From contig NZ_CP040094.1 of assembly GCF_013343235.1 (NCBI RefSeq), positions 4,278,501-4,342,500 on the forward strand: 64,000 nt of DNA. The letters are read 5' to 3'. The notes beneath the pieces were generated by a model that saw only the letters and a program-made list of their open reading frames with translations, was not told the origin of the DNA and ran no database searches. The first letter of the stretch is position 1; the number at the start of each line of letters is the position of its first letter. Below, in pieces: positions 28,402 through 38,877 of this stretch. Both the position numbers and the translations under genes were made by a program. This stretch comes from Nostoc sp. TCL240-02 (GTDB taxonomy: Bacteria > Cyanobacteriota > Cyanobacteriia > Cyanobacteriales > Nostocaceae).

Positions 28402-29576
28402 TTATTTATTCAAACTAGATAAAACTCGACTAACAGCAGTCACAATTTCTCCACAAGCCGCAATATCAACCGCAATTTTACTAATATGTAAATCCAGAGC
28501 TTGTTCGTTGTCATCCCACACATAGGGACGCTCCTTAGATGGCGATCGCCCCACCACATTCCGTACCGCCATATATAAATCCCTAGTTGCGGGAGACAAA
28601 GTTGCACGCGCATCATAATGTCCTGCGATCGTGTATGTACGCAAATCCACCGATTGCACCCCAAACATCAAAGCCACAGCCATATATTGCTGAAAAACTT
28701 CTACACTGGTTCGTGCTAAATTCGCCGAAGCAAACCCTTGACTATTAATATTCTGGTTGTATTGTTCCGCATGGGTAGGATATCTATCAGCAATAGAATT
28801 TCCATAGAAAGTTAATAGGGGCATAATCGAATTACCAGTAATTTGTAACCCCTTCAAACGTATGTTGTACACAATTAGCGGCAATTCCAGTCATTACCGA
28901 AGTACCATTCATCATTGCTAACCCTTCCTTGGGAAGTAATTGCAATGGCTCTAAACCCAGCTTTTTCAGTGCTGTTGGTGCATCCATTTCTTCACCGTTA
29001 AAGTCTACGGTGTAACTAGAATTTAAACCAATCAATGCCCCTGTGATATATGCTAAAGGCGTTAAATCACCACTCGCACCGATTGAGCCAAATTCGCAGA
29101 CATGGGGTGTAACACCAGCATTTAAAAATACTAGCATCCGCTTGATAAGTTCCAAACGAATCCCCGATGCACCAGTAATATGGGAGTTTGCACGGAGAAG
29201 CATCGCAGCGCGGACATCAGCCAGAGGTAATTTTTTTTCCTGCACCCACCTTGTGATACCACATCAAATTATTTTGCAGCAAAGCCGCAGATTCAGGAGA
29301 AATCACCACGTTGGCCATACCACCAAAACCAGTTGTCACACCATAAATAGGGTCGCCAGATTCAACCACATGGTGAATAAAATCACAGGATGCTTGGACA
29401 TTAGCTAAACTTTTGAGATTGTCAGTTAAACGTACCTGCGCCCCATAACGCGCTACACTAATTACTTCTTCGATAGTGAGATAGCGATCGCCTACAACCA
29501 CAGTATCATCAGAATTGTGTACAAAAGTAAATGCAGTTTTACCAGCAGTGTTTTTACTTAAACGAAGCGTATCCAT
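28402..29576 (-). pseudogene. Aromatic amino acid ammonia-lyase/aminomutase (HAL/PAL/TAL family), broken
   Basis: Three collinear pieces. 29576-29217 carries the N-terminus (DPIYGVTTGFGGMANVVIS) up to WYHKVGAGKK. A run of eight A then shifts the frame; seven A would continue KKLPLADVRAAMLLRANSH. 29245-28832 carries the MIO cofactor triad ASG in GSIGASGDLTPLAYITGAL and ends after MTGIAANCV. From there about 190 residues are missing compared with Nostoc/Anabaena PAL, and the sequence resumes in another frame at about 28860 with LKGLQITGNSIMPLLTFYGN to the C-terminus. The selectivity pair is Tyr-His where bacterial PAL has Phe-Leu, which points to tyrosine rather than phenylalanine as the ancestral substrate. 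Confidence 0.9.
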
Positions 29577-29911
29577 ATTTCTAAAAGTTGTGACTAATGA
29601 TTTGATAATTCAGGCTAAAATATGCAATTAACTTGTAAAAACTTTAAGTTGTGTAATTACTTAGCCTAAAAAGCAAGGGACTAATTAGCGTTCAGTAGTT
29701 TTACTGTTGCCGATGAGTTACACAATATCCGACATCTTCATGCTACACATCTACTTTTTCTGCTTGTTTGTGTGCAGTTTTGATACCTGGAAAATGCAGA
29801 AATGCGATCGCACCATTGCAGAAAACTGCATAATTAACGAATATTAGTTTATTGATTATCCAAAGGTGCAGTTCTATTAGATACTCAAATAATCTATATG
29901 AATAGCACCCA
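29577..29911. other. Divergent spacer between ammonia-lyase remnant and tpsA
   Basis: A/T-rich 335 bp with one GCGATCGC near 29805. No gene, repeat or clear promoter was recognised. Confidence 0.3.
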
Positions 29912-32900
29912 ATGACGATCAAATACGGATTACACAAGTGTTTGCAGTTTGGATTAGCAGGGTTACTGGGCTGTTTAAGTGCAAGTCTGTTCACTGCTAA
30001 AACCCAGGCACAACAAAGTAATATCGTACCCGACAACACACTTGGCGCTGAGTCCTCTCAAGTTATAGGTAACTTGAGAGGACTACCCATAGAAGTAATT
30101 ACTGGTGGTGCAACTCGCCAAATCAATCTTTTTCACAGCTTTCAAGAATTTAATATCAGCGAGGGACGGGCAGCATATTTCTTCAGTCCTAGCGCAGATA
30201 TCCAGAATATTCTGGCACGGGTGACAGGTAATAACCGTTCAGAAATTTTGGGGACACTTGGCACATTTGGTAATTCTAGTCCAAATTTATTTTTGATCAA
30301 CCCCAATGGCATTGTGTTTGGCAAAAATGCCAGTTTAGATGTACAAGGTTCCTTTGTGGGGACGACTGCAAATGGAATTCAGTTTGGCAATCAAGGTGTT
30401 TTTAGTGCAACAAATCCCCAAGCCGTGCCATTGTTGACTATTAATCCTTCAGTATTGCTGTTTAATCAAATCCAAGCGAATGGAGGAATTATCAATCAAT
30501 CCCAAGCACCCGCAGGGACAAATGCCCTCGGTGAAGATGTTACGGGTTTACAAGTTGCTGATGGTAAAAGCTTGCTGCTAGTTGGTGGAAATATCAATAT
30601 AGATGGTGGCGGAATTCGCGCTTATGGCGGAAACGTTGAGTTAGCAGGTTTGGCTGCACCGGGAAATGTGGGATTGAATATTACGGGTGATAATTTTGGT
30701 TTAGTAATACCTGAGAATGTGGAACGCGCCGATGTTTCGCTGAGTAATGGTGCAGAAGTTAATGTTCGCGGTGCAGATGGCGGTAATATCACAATTCAGG
30801 CTCGAAATGTAAATTTAGTTGCGGGAAGTATATTAAGAGCAGGAATAGATACAGGTTTAGGTACTCCAAATAGTAAGGGTGGAGATATTACTATTAATGC
30901 TACAGCAGATACAACATTAATAGATGAAAGTGGGATCGCTAACGTAGTGCAAGAAAAAGCTTTTGCTCAAGCTGGCGATATCAATATTACAACTGGGACA
31001 TTGACATTAGAAAAAACTGGACTCATTAATGCTAATCTCTACGGACAAGGCAATGCCGGAAATGTAAATATCAATGCTCAAGGTAATATCAGTTTTCGTA
31101 ACTCGATACCAGGGGAAGCTAACGGAATTGTTGTCAAGGTAAATGAAGGCGCTATAGGTAATGGTGGTAACGTTACGCTCAATACCAATTCTTTATAAAT
31201 AAAGGATGGTTCGGAAATTCAAGGTAGCATTTATGGAAAAGGTAATTCTGGTAATATCATCATTAATGCTCGTAATAATATTTCATTAGATGGTAATAAC
31301 GGTAATCTCTTTAGCCGGATTATTAATGATGTGCAACCCACTGCTGAAGGTAACGCAGGTAATATTCAAATCACGACAGGTACGCTAAAAGCTACTAATG
31401 GAGCCTTTATTAGTAGCAGTACCAGTGGCAAAGGAAACGGTGGAAATATCAGCATTAACGCCCTGAATAACATAGTCTTTGATACTAATAGCACCGCTAG
31501 TAGTGATGTTTTTAATAAGGGGGTAGGGGTAGGTAACGGAGGAAATATTTATCTTAAAACAGGTTCCCTCTCGTTAATTAACGGTAGTCAAGTATCAACA
31601 AGTGTATCAGGGCAAGGTAATGCTGGAAATATTACTGTCGAAGCCTCTGGTAATGTCAAGCTAGATGGCGTTTTCATCGACGCGGGGAAGTTTTCCCTTA
31701 ATGACTTGGATTACGATCAGTCCAGTGGTTTGCAAAGCGACTTAATTATTGGAGGTGTCGGGAAAGCAGGAAACATTCAAGTTACAACAGGATCACTTTC
31801 TGTTACTAATGGTGCCGGAATATCTAGCTTTACTTATGGAGTCGGGAATGCCGGAAATATTACTATTAATGCCCGCGATAATGTCACAGTTTCAGGTTTT
31901 GGGGGCAGGGCAAAATCTGGCAGTATAGTGTCAACTGAAGGTGTTGGTAACGCGATAGGCAATGGTGATATTCGCATCACTGCAAGTAATTTACTATTTA
32001 AAGATGGCGGACGACTAAATACTAGTAACTACGAACAAGGAAATGGAGGTAATATTTTTCTTGATGTTGGAAATACTATTACTTTTGATGGCATAGCCGA
32101 TAATGATTTCCCTAGTAGTGCATTTACGGAAGCATACAATGGTAACGCCGGAAATATTCAAATTGAAACGGGATCGCTATTTTTAACAAATGGCGGTAGG
32201 ATATCTTCTTCACATCAAGAAGGAAAAGGTAATGGTGGAAATATCACCATAAATGCTCGTGATACTGTCAAAATTGATGGTGTTGTAAAGGATGTAACTT
32301 TTATTCTTGGCGATCGCACTGGCAAAATTGATATAAGTAGCGGTTTATTCAGTTCCTTGGTGAGTGGTGAAGGGAAAGGAGGTGACATCAAAATTACAAC
32401 AGGGTCATTTTCCGTCACCAACGGCGCAACCATTTCTGGAGATACAGCTGGACAGGGAAATGGAGGCAATATCACCATCAACGCCCGCGATACAGTAACT
32501 CTTGATGGTGGGGAAAATGGTTTATTTGCTTCCGTAGGCACTTCAACGATAAGCAATAGCACGGGTAACGCTGGGAATATTGACATCAAAGCGAGGGAAC
32601 TATTTATAAAAAATGGTGCTACACTCGAAGCTTTTAGTAGTAGTCCAGGTAATGGTGGTAATATCTTTATCGATACGCGCGATGCCGTTACCTTTGACAG
32701 AAGCAGTGGTGAAAATGTGCCAAGTGCGGCATATACCTTTGCTGCTGGAAGCGGGAATGGTGGAAATATTCAGGTTAAAACAGGGACGCTAACGTTAACC
32801 AACGGTGGAGTAGTCAATGCTAGTACTACTTCTAAAGGCGATGGGGGTAATATTACCATTGATGCACGCGATCGCATTTTAATTGACGGTGTTAGCGCCA

Positions 32901-33733
32901 CAGGTTTTTTTAGCGGTCTTTTTAGTACAGTCAATCAAGATGCTGTAGGCAATGCAGGTAATATTAACCTGACAACAGATTTTTTATTTTTAAATCGCGG
33001 GGGAATCAGTTCAAGCAGCTTTGGGCAAGGAAAAGCCGGAGATATTAATATTAATTCTGTTTCTACAGCACTTGATAACAAAGCAGCTATTGCAGCAATA
33101 ACCAACTCTGGTGATGGTGGAAATATTAATTTAACTGCCAGCGATCGCTTATTATTACGTAACGGTAGCCAAATTTCGACCACCGCAGGTACAGCACAAT
33201 CAGGCGGTGATGGTGGTAACATCAATATCGATTCAAGATTTATCATTGCCGTCCCCGAAGAAAACAGCGATATCGCAGCCAATGCCTTCACAGGAACAGG
33301 TGGCAAAGTGGAAATCAATTCTCAAGGTGTCTTTGGTATCGAGTCGCGGAAAAAACCAACCGAAAAAAGTGACATTACCGCCAGTTCAGAACAAGGCGTT
33401 TCAGGTGTTGTCAACATTAACGCACCCGATACCAGTTCCATTCAAAACGGCTTCAGCGAATTACCTCCAGCTATCGATACCAACGCACTCATCGCTAATA
33501 GTTGCATTTCACGCGGTACTAAGCGGCAAGAAAACTCTTTTACCATCACAGGTTCTGGTGCTTTGACTCCTAATCGTCCTGGGGTTTTGGTTTCTAACTA
33601 CACAACTGGCGAGGTGAGAGGTGTTGAAACTACATCTCGTCCCTGGAAGAAAGGCGATGCGATTATCGAACCACAAGGATTATATCGGCTGAATAATGGA
33701 CAGTTGCTATTGAGTCGAGAATGTTCTAATTAG
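29912..33733 (+). pseudogene. Two-partner-secretion exoprotein (TpsA, filamentous-haemagglutinin type) with one internal stop
   Basis: One reading frame of 1273 codons is interrupted only by TAA at 31196-31198; both sides read as the same repetitive protein (NTNSL, stop, IKDGSEIQGSIYGKGNSGNI). The N-terminus has a signal peptide and the TPS secretion domain (VIGNLRGLPIEVITGG, SSPNLFLINPNGIVFGKNA). The body is a beta-helix of GNAGNI-type repeats. The C-terminal region has a Cys-containing SCISRG and CSN end. Its cognate transporter gene lies convergently at 34394-37306 and is also broken. Stop-codon readthrough cannot be excluded. Confidence 0.88.
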
Positions 33734-33775
33734 TGTTGATTCGCTAAAATCAAAACAAACTGGAAAAATCTGACT

Positions 33776-34354
33776 ATGGTAGCCATCTCCCAGCAACCGC
33801 CAAAAATGACCATCGAGGAGTATTTTGCATGGGAACTCCAGCAAGAACTTCGTTATGAATATGTCAACGGCGAAGTTTTTGCAATGACGGGTGGTACAAT
33901 TCCCCACAATGATATTGCACTTAATTTTTACACAGCTTTACGCCCACATTTACGGGCTAGAGGTTGTCGAGTAAATGTGTCAGATGTGAAAGTACAAGTT
34001 ACTCCTGAAAGTCCTTATTATTACCCTGATGTTATCGTCAGTTGCGACCCTCAAGACCTGAATGCCCGCAAATTTATTCAAAACCCAAAAATTATTGCCG
34101 AAGTTCTCTCCCCCACTACAAGCGGGAAAGATAGGGGCGAAAAATTCACCAATTACCTGAAAATTCCTTCTTTACAAGAATATTTATTGATAGATTCGGA
34201 AAAAATTTCCGTCGAACGCTACTGTCGGGGAGAGGGCAAAATGTGGCTTTATTATCCCTACACTGAGGGAGATATGATTACCCTATCCAGCATCGAATTT
34301 GAGTTAGCGATCGCACCACTGTATGAAGGTGTTATTTTTGAAGCAGAAGAATAG
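33776..34354 (+). CDS. Uma2 (DUF820) family PD-(D/E)XK nuclease-like protein
   Basis: A 192-aa member of the family that is greatly expanded in cyanobacteria. Features: MTIEEYFAWE at the start, YEYVNGEVFAMTGG, the PD-D/ExK-like YYPDVIVSC followed by KIIAEVLSPTT, and YLKIPSLQEYLLIDS. The fold is nuclease-like but the biological role is not established. It lies between tpsA and tpsB, 42 bp after the tpsA stop. Confidence 0.9.
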   Translation: MVAISQQPPKMTIEEYFAWELQQELRYEYVNGEVFAMTGGTIPHNDIALNFYTALRPHLRARGCRVNVSDVKVQVTPESPYYYPDVIVSCDPQDLNARKFIQNPKIIAEVLSPTTSGKDRGEKFTNYLKIPSLQEYLLIDSEKISVERYCRGEGKMWLYYPYTEGDMITLSSIEFELAIAPLYEGVIFEAEE

Positions 34355-34461
34355 CTTGATTTATAGTGCGATCGCTTTTTCTGTAGATGTGGTTCAAAAT
34401 GGTTGATAGCGGACTGAAAAATTAAAGCCATTCTCTTGCAGTGAAGTCCCCCGATCGCTTG

Positions 34462-35655
34462 TAAGCTAATCGGCATTCAAGCTGCAATATAGCTGAGATT
34501 GCCTTTGTTTTTGATTTGGCGATGCCACTTAATCACTAACTCGCCTTGATTCAAAAGCTTATCTAGCAGTGATTTTAATTCATCTACTGATTTAAATAAG
34601 CGATGAGCAATATATTCTTTACATGAGTGCCAGACTAACTCAATAATATTGTAATCAGGGCTGTAAGGGGGTAAAAACTCTAAAACAAAATTTGGGAACT
34701 CTTCAGATATTTTAGCTATAATGTCTTTGCGTTTATGAAAACTAGCATTATCTAAAACTAAAATAATCTTCGGCCCAGATTTTACAAAATCTTCGCCAAG
34801 GTTTCCTTTACTTATCCACTCCTGTTTAATTAATTCAAATAATAGTTGTAATTGCTCGTAAAAAATATCTGCATTACCTTTTTTCACGAAAAAGCATACC
34901 CGCTTTCGGTCTAATTCTCGGATTGCTCCCATCACATTAACCCGACCACAACGCCGTTGCCCTGGAACATTTTTACGTTTTCCTTTTTTACTCCAATTCT
35001 TGCGTCGAATTACACGTAAACTAAACCCGCTCTCGTCCCAAAACCATACCTGTAGACGCTCTGGCTGTTCTCGTGCAATCAATAAATATTGGGTAAGTTT
35101 TTCTTTAAATTTTGCTCTATCTACTGGATTTTGTTTATCCTTTAGATCATATTTAGCCCAAATATAACTATACTTTTTTCGCTTTAATATCCTCCTCACT
35201 TGAGAGCTACTTAAATCAATACCTGTTTTCTCGGTTAAATAAGTAGCTAATCTTTCTGCTGTCCATTTCCCAAATTCGTAACCTAATGATGAGGGTTCTT
35301 GAGCAACAGTTTTTAATAAAAGTTCAATATATTCAGGAGTGGCTTTTCGCCAATGTTCGTACTCTCTTTTATTATGTAAGGTTTCTAAATTATCTGGATC
35401 TCCATGCATACACCAATATGCCACTGTTCTATGCGAACAGCCTAAAAATTTTGCAATTTCGTGTTGTGGCTTCCCATCATTTTGCAGAAGAATAATTAGA
35501 ATTCTTTCCCTAATATGCGGTAGGTTGCTCTCTTTTAGAGCTTCCTGTAGCTTGCTGACTTGCTCCTGTGTTAAAAAGTTCTTGGCTGGTGGCGGCATAG
35601 GTGCTTTGAAACGGCTTCATCTTCTTATTATGCAACTTAAGTACCGATTAGCTTA
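34462..35655 (-). mobile_element. IS630-family insertion sequence inside tpsB
   Basis: Left end AGCTAATCGGCATTCAAGCT and right end (complement) AGCTAATCGGTACTTAAGTT are inverted repeats, each flanked by TA (34462-34463 and 35654-35655), the duplicated target. Length about 1.19 kb. It is unrelated in its ends to the element at 26356-27388. Confidence 0.92.
34477..35598 (-). CDS. IS630-family transposase, single intact frame
   Basis: A 373-aa transposase. The N-terminal helix-turn-helix region (about residues 25-65, HEIAKFLGCSHRTVAYW) and winged part (about 85-135, LSSSQVRRILKRKKYSY) precede the DDE domain: VWFWDESGFSLR, IILVLDNASFHKR and PPYSPDYNIIELVWHSCKEY give the acidic triad. It is complete in one frame and could be active. 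It fills nearly all of the element, its stop being only 15 bp from the left terminal repeat. Confidence 0.92.
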   Translation of the reverse strand: MPPPAKNFLTQEQVSKLQEALKESNLPHIRERILIILLQNDGKPQHEIAKFLGCSHRTVAYWCMHGDPDNLETLHNKREYEHWRKATPEYIELLLKTVAQEPSSLGYEFGKWTAERLATYLTEKTGIDLSSSQVRRILKRKKYSYIWAKYDLKDKQNPVDRAKFKEKLTQYLLIAREQPERLQVWFWDESGFSLRVIRRKNWSKKGKRKNVPGQRRCGRVNVMGAIRELDRKRVCFFVKKGNADIFYEQLQLLFELIKQEWISKGNLGEDFVKSGPKIILVLDNASFHKRKDIIAKISEEFPNFVLEFLPPYSPDYNIIELVWHSCKEYIAHRLFKSVDELKSLLDKLLNQGELVIKWHRQIKNKGNLSYIAA

Positions 35656-37306
35656 CCCATAAGTGGTATACCATAGTCTGCACGTAATACCAATCCGTTT
35701 AAAGGTTGCCAGTTCAAGCCTAAACCCAGGCTAGCAATGGTTTTTGGGTCAGCATTAATACTGCGATTGTTCCAAGCTGTGCCGATATCAAAAAATGGTA
35801 TTAGCTGTAAAGTTTCCACATTTGATGCTAGGGGAATACGAACTTCCACGCCTCCAATTACCCCATTGTCAGCAACAATTTGATTTTGACTATAGCCACG
35901 CACTGTATCTACTCCGCCAATACTGATTTTTTCTAGCGAAAGTAAGGAATCAGGGGTAAGTTGAGTGTTAACTTTGGCCAACATCAAAATGCGGGGAGAC
36001 AGCCGTTGCACCCCTTGAAATTGTCCTACCCAGGAGAAAAAACGCCCATCAGTACCACTATCGTTGATAGTTGGATCAAAAGCATCGATGCCAAAACTAA
36101 ATTGCGATCGCGCCGCTAAGACACTGTTAGCATTACTTTGTAACCAATCTTGCGAAAAACGAATTACCGTAACTCTTGATTCCCCATCTTCAGGCCCTTC
36201 AGTAAAGGAGAAGGGAATATCATTGAGGATGTAGGTTTGACTGCGCCGTAAATCGAATGCCAACGAGAGAGCAAATTCGTTGTTTGGCGTGTAGGTTAGC
36301 GGTTGACGGATGTTAAAAGAAGGGTTTCGGCTTCACTGCGGATATCTAAGTCACGAAATTCGCTTTCAATAATCCGGCTAGCACTGTTACTATAGCGGAC
36401 ACCAATAGTTCCATCTAGAGCGTTAAAGGGAATAGAATAATTGATATTGTAAATATCTAACCCTTCACTACCAGCATATTCAGCACTGAATTTATCTCCA
36501 AACCCTAATAAATTATCGTGAGCAATAAAAACACTCCCTTGTTCTGAACCAACGCTAGGTGATTGATTATTTGCAAAGTTCACCCCAGCATGGAATGGTG
36601 GCGATTCGGTAATTGTCACCTGTAAAATATTGCCACCTGGGGTGCTACCTGCGGTTAACTCGGCATTGACTCGTTCAATTACGGGGTCAAGTTGTAATAA
36701 TTGCAGCGCTTCTTCAATGCGTTTTTGGTTTAAAGGCTTACCCGTCAGCCGTGCAATCCGGGAACGCACGTATACAGTTTGCAATCTTTCTAACCCTAAA
36801 ATAGAAATTCCTTCAAGTTCGCCTTCCACAACTTGGATTTGCACAACACCGCTAGCGATATCTTGATTGTTGGGAATAAATGCACCACTGCTGATATAGC
36901 CATTATCAACATAGAGTTTGGTGATTTGCGATCGCAGTTGCAATAATTGCTCAAATGTGATGTTTGTATTTTCTAAGGGTTGTTTTAACTTAATGATTTC
37001 ATCTTTTAAAACAGAATAGCCTGTGACTTGGATTTCTTTGACAAAGAAACTTTCGCCGCTAGGAAAAGTGGTATTAGGTTGATTTTCCTGTTGCGGTGAT
37101 GGGAGTATAGGAACAGTTGGTGCAGGTGGAGGGGGAGCAATACTTGGTGATGGTTGAGGAATGATTTCTTCCACTTTCTGTGGAATATCAGGGGGAATTG
37201 TTATTCCAGAAGGGGGTGTCGATTGGGCAAATACTGCGATTGGAGTGATGTTTATGCAGGAAAATAATATGAAAAAAAGCTTTTGAAATCGAAGGTAGGA
37301 ACCCAT

Positions 37307-37727
37307 TGTTTATATAATGTCTAAAAGATAGTGTCTAAATTTTTGCAAATTGCTATCAGATACCTAAGTAAGTGGGCAGTAGATAATTGTCATTGGAATA
37401 AGGCAATAGGTATAAGGATTTTAGCCTAGTTCGTTGTTCTTTACATAGTTTGATTTTATTGTGCAAACTTATTTACCTAAGAGGATAAAATATCCAGATA
37501 GCCGACTCTATTTTATTTTTGAATAAAACTCAGTACATCTTTATTACTTATTCTCTGTTTTGTGTTTTCTTTCTCTACAAATGATTTAGGAATCAAATCA
37601 GAGTGCTATATCCGACTTCTATTTAATAAGTAATCAAGCAGACATGATACTAGTAGAGCCTCTGTAATTGTGTTCCCAGACCTCAGCGTGGAAAAGAATA
37701 TTATTATTTAATTAAAATACCATAATA
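37307..37727. other. Upstream region of tpsB, no gene
   Basis: A/T-rich 420 bp. It must include the former tpsB promoter (minus strand). No repeat or coding frame was convincing. Confidence 0.3.
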
Positions 37728-37769
37728 GATTTATTGATGATTGCATAAAAGTGCAATCATCAATAAATC
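37728..37769 (-). terminator. Perfect 18-bp hairpin, likely terminator
   Basis: GATTTATTGATGATTGCA (37728-37745) and its exact complement (37752-37769) enclose a 6-nt loop, 15 bp past the stop of the secreted-protein gene on the minus strand. The arms are A/T-rich, so it may work in both directions. Confidence 0.6.
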
Positions 37770-37783
37770 CCATTGGGAAATTC

Positions 37784-38155
37784 CTAATATTCTTGATAGT
37801 CGCCTCCATGACCGTAAAAAGTTATTCCATAGGTGCTGCAAAGATTAGCTTGACGCATGAGATCATAAGTGCCATCGCTATAAACGGCTTTAACATCATA
37901 GGTACATTGATTGCTGCTATTGCCAAATGTAATCATGTCAAATGAACCGTTAATAATATCTGAATTGAGAATATTATTACCCCAATATCTAGATTTTGCT
38001 GAGGATACATATAGTTGAGTAACTTCTAACTCATTGTTGTTGTAAACTAAAAAATCACAGATGTCATTTGCCAGAGCATTTTGACTTGTTAACGGTACTA
38101 TTGGAAACGCTAAAGTTGTTACCAAAACTGTATTGCGAACTAGTTTAGAAAACAT
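37784..38155 (-). CDS. Small secreted protein with paired cysteines, function unknown
   Basis: A 123-aa product with a clear Sec signal peptide (VLVTTLAFPIVPLTSQNALA). The mature part has four Cys and a short patterned domain (DFLVYNNNELEVTQLYVSSA, WGNNIL, SSNQCTYDVKAVYSDGTYDL). I have seen similar small exported proteins in cyanobacteria but know no function. A perfect hairpin follows the stop. Confidence 0.7.
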   Translation of the reverse strand: MFSKLVRNTVLVTTLAFPIVPLTSQNALANDICDFLVYNNNELEVTQLYVSSAKSRYWGNNILNSDIINGSFDMITFGNSSNQCTYDVKAVYSDGTYDLMRQANLCSTYGITFYGHGGDYQEY

Positions 38156-38417
38156 AATACACCTCTCAATCTGAATTAGTAAAAGTTACAAAAAATTTCA
38201 TCAGCAACGGTTGATAAATTAATGATTTTTGTCTTTTTCGATTTATGAACCGTTTCTTTAATACTCAGATTAAGGTAAAGGACTAGGTAATGCATTCACC
38301 ATTTATGCACATATACATGCCTAATTTGTATGGTGCGATCGCATAATAGTACCTGCTATTTTGCAGAAAACTGTATATAGGATTTTGTAATGTTGCCCGT
38401 CAAAAATATAAATATTA

Positions 38418-38533
38418 GGATTTACGCAAAACTACACGCGGTAGGGGCAATACCCTGCGGGAAGCCGAAGAAGCATCTACATGAATTACCCCTACCTGGA
38501 AATTAGGGGTTGGGCTATTCTTTGCGTAAGTCC
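38418..38533. repeat. Second copy of the GGACTTACGCAAAA inverted-repeat element
   Basis: The left end GGATTTACGCAAAACTACACG and right end GCGTAAGTCC are inverted repeats; the interior carries GTAGGGGCAATACC and GAATTACCCCTACC, matching the element at 13884-13970 and its neighbour 13981-14033. About 116 bp, no coding potential. Confidence 0.65.
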
Positions 38534-38661
38534 TGAATATCTCTCACGCACAGGCGCATTCCACGCAGTCGTTCCTGCTTTCTTCACTCGACTTTATCCA
38601 AAATTAAGAACTTGGTTTTCTTTATCCGGCAAAAACCCTGGCTTTTTGGCAAATACTTTTT

Positions 38662-38835
38662 TCACACCACAGATTCTCGACGACGAAAACTATTGTCTGT
38701 ATTCTCTTCACCGCCGATGGTAGCTAAATGATTAGCAATAGTAGCGATAGTTAAAGGGTTGAACGAGGTCAAGATGTCAACTTTAGAAGTTTTAGGGGCT
38801 GTAGAGATAAATTCAGAATGTTCAATGGCTGTCAA
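38662..38835 (-). CDS. Possible small gene or fragment divergent from the response regulator
   Basis: A TTG-initiated frame of 57 codons with coding-like composition (HSEFISTAPKTSKVDILTSF, then NPLTIATIANHLATIGGEEN, ending RRRESVV). It lacks a strong ribosome-binding site and I do not recognise it. It could be the C-terminal remnant of a larger gene or a real small protein. Confidence 0.3.
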   Translation of the reverse strand: MTAIEHSEFISTAPKTSKVDILTSFNPLTIATIANHLATIGGEENTDNSFRRRESVV

Positions 38836-38877
38836 CTTTCGCTAAATTGGAAAAAGGAAAACTCAAGGAAATCTTAA

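Larger units (their letters stand above)
34394..37306 (-). pseudogene. TpsB/ShlB-FhaC-type outer-membrane transporter, frameshifted and split by an IS
   Basis: 37306-36296 encodes the signal peptide, a Pro-rich linker, POTRA domains (FFVKEIQVTGYSVLKDEI, LYVDNGYISSGAF) and the first barrel strands. A one-base frameshift near 36305-36320 follows; with one extra A the frame reads PSFNIRQPLTYTPNNEFALS and joins the downstream piece (36263 to 35656, ISIGGVDTVRGYSQNQIV). The gene is then cut by an IS630 element. Removing the element and one TA continues GIPLMG as TSDRGTSLQENGFNFSVRYQ-PF and a stop at 34394-34396, the canonical aromatic C-terminus of Omp85/TpsB barrels. It served the convergent tpsA. 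Confidence 0.9.

Noticed and set aside
29743..30039. 98-codon minus-strand ORF overlapping the tpsA start
   Set aside because: Antisense to the signal-peptide region of tpsA and without any recognised motif.
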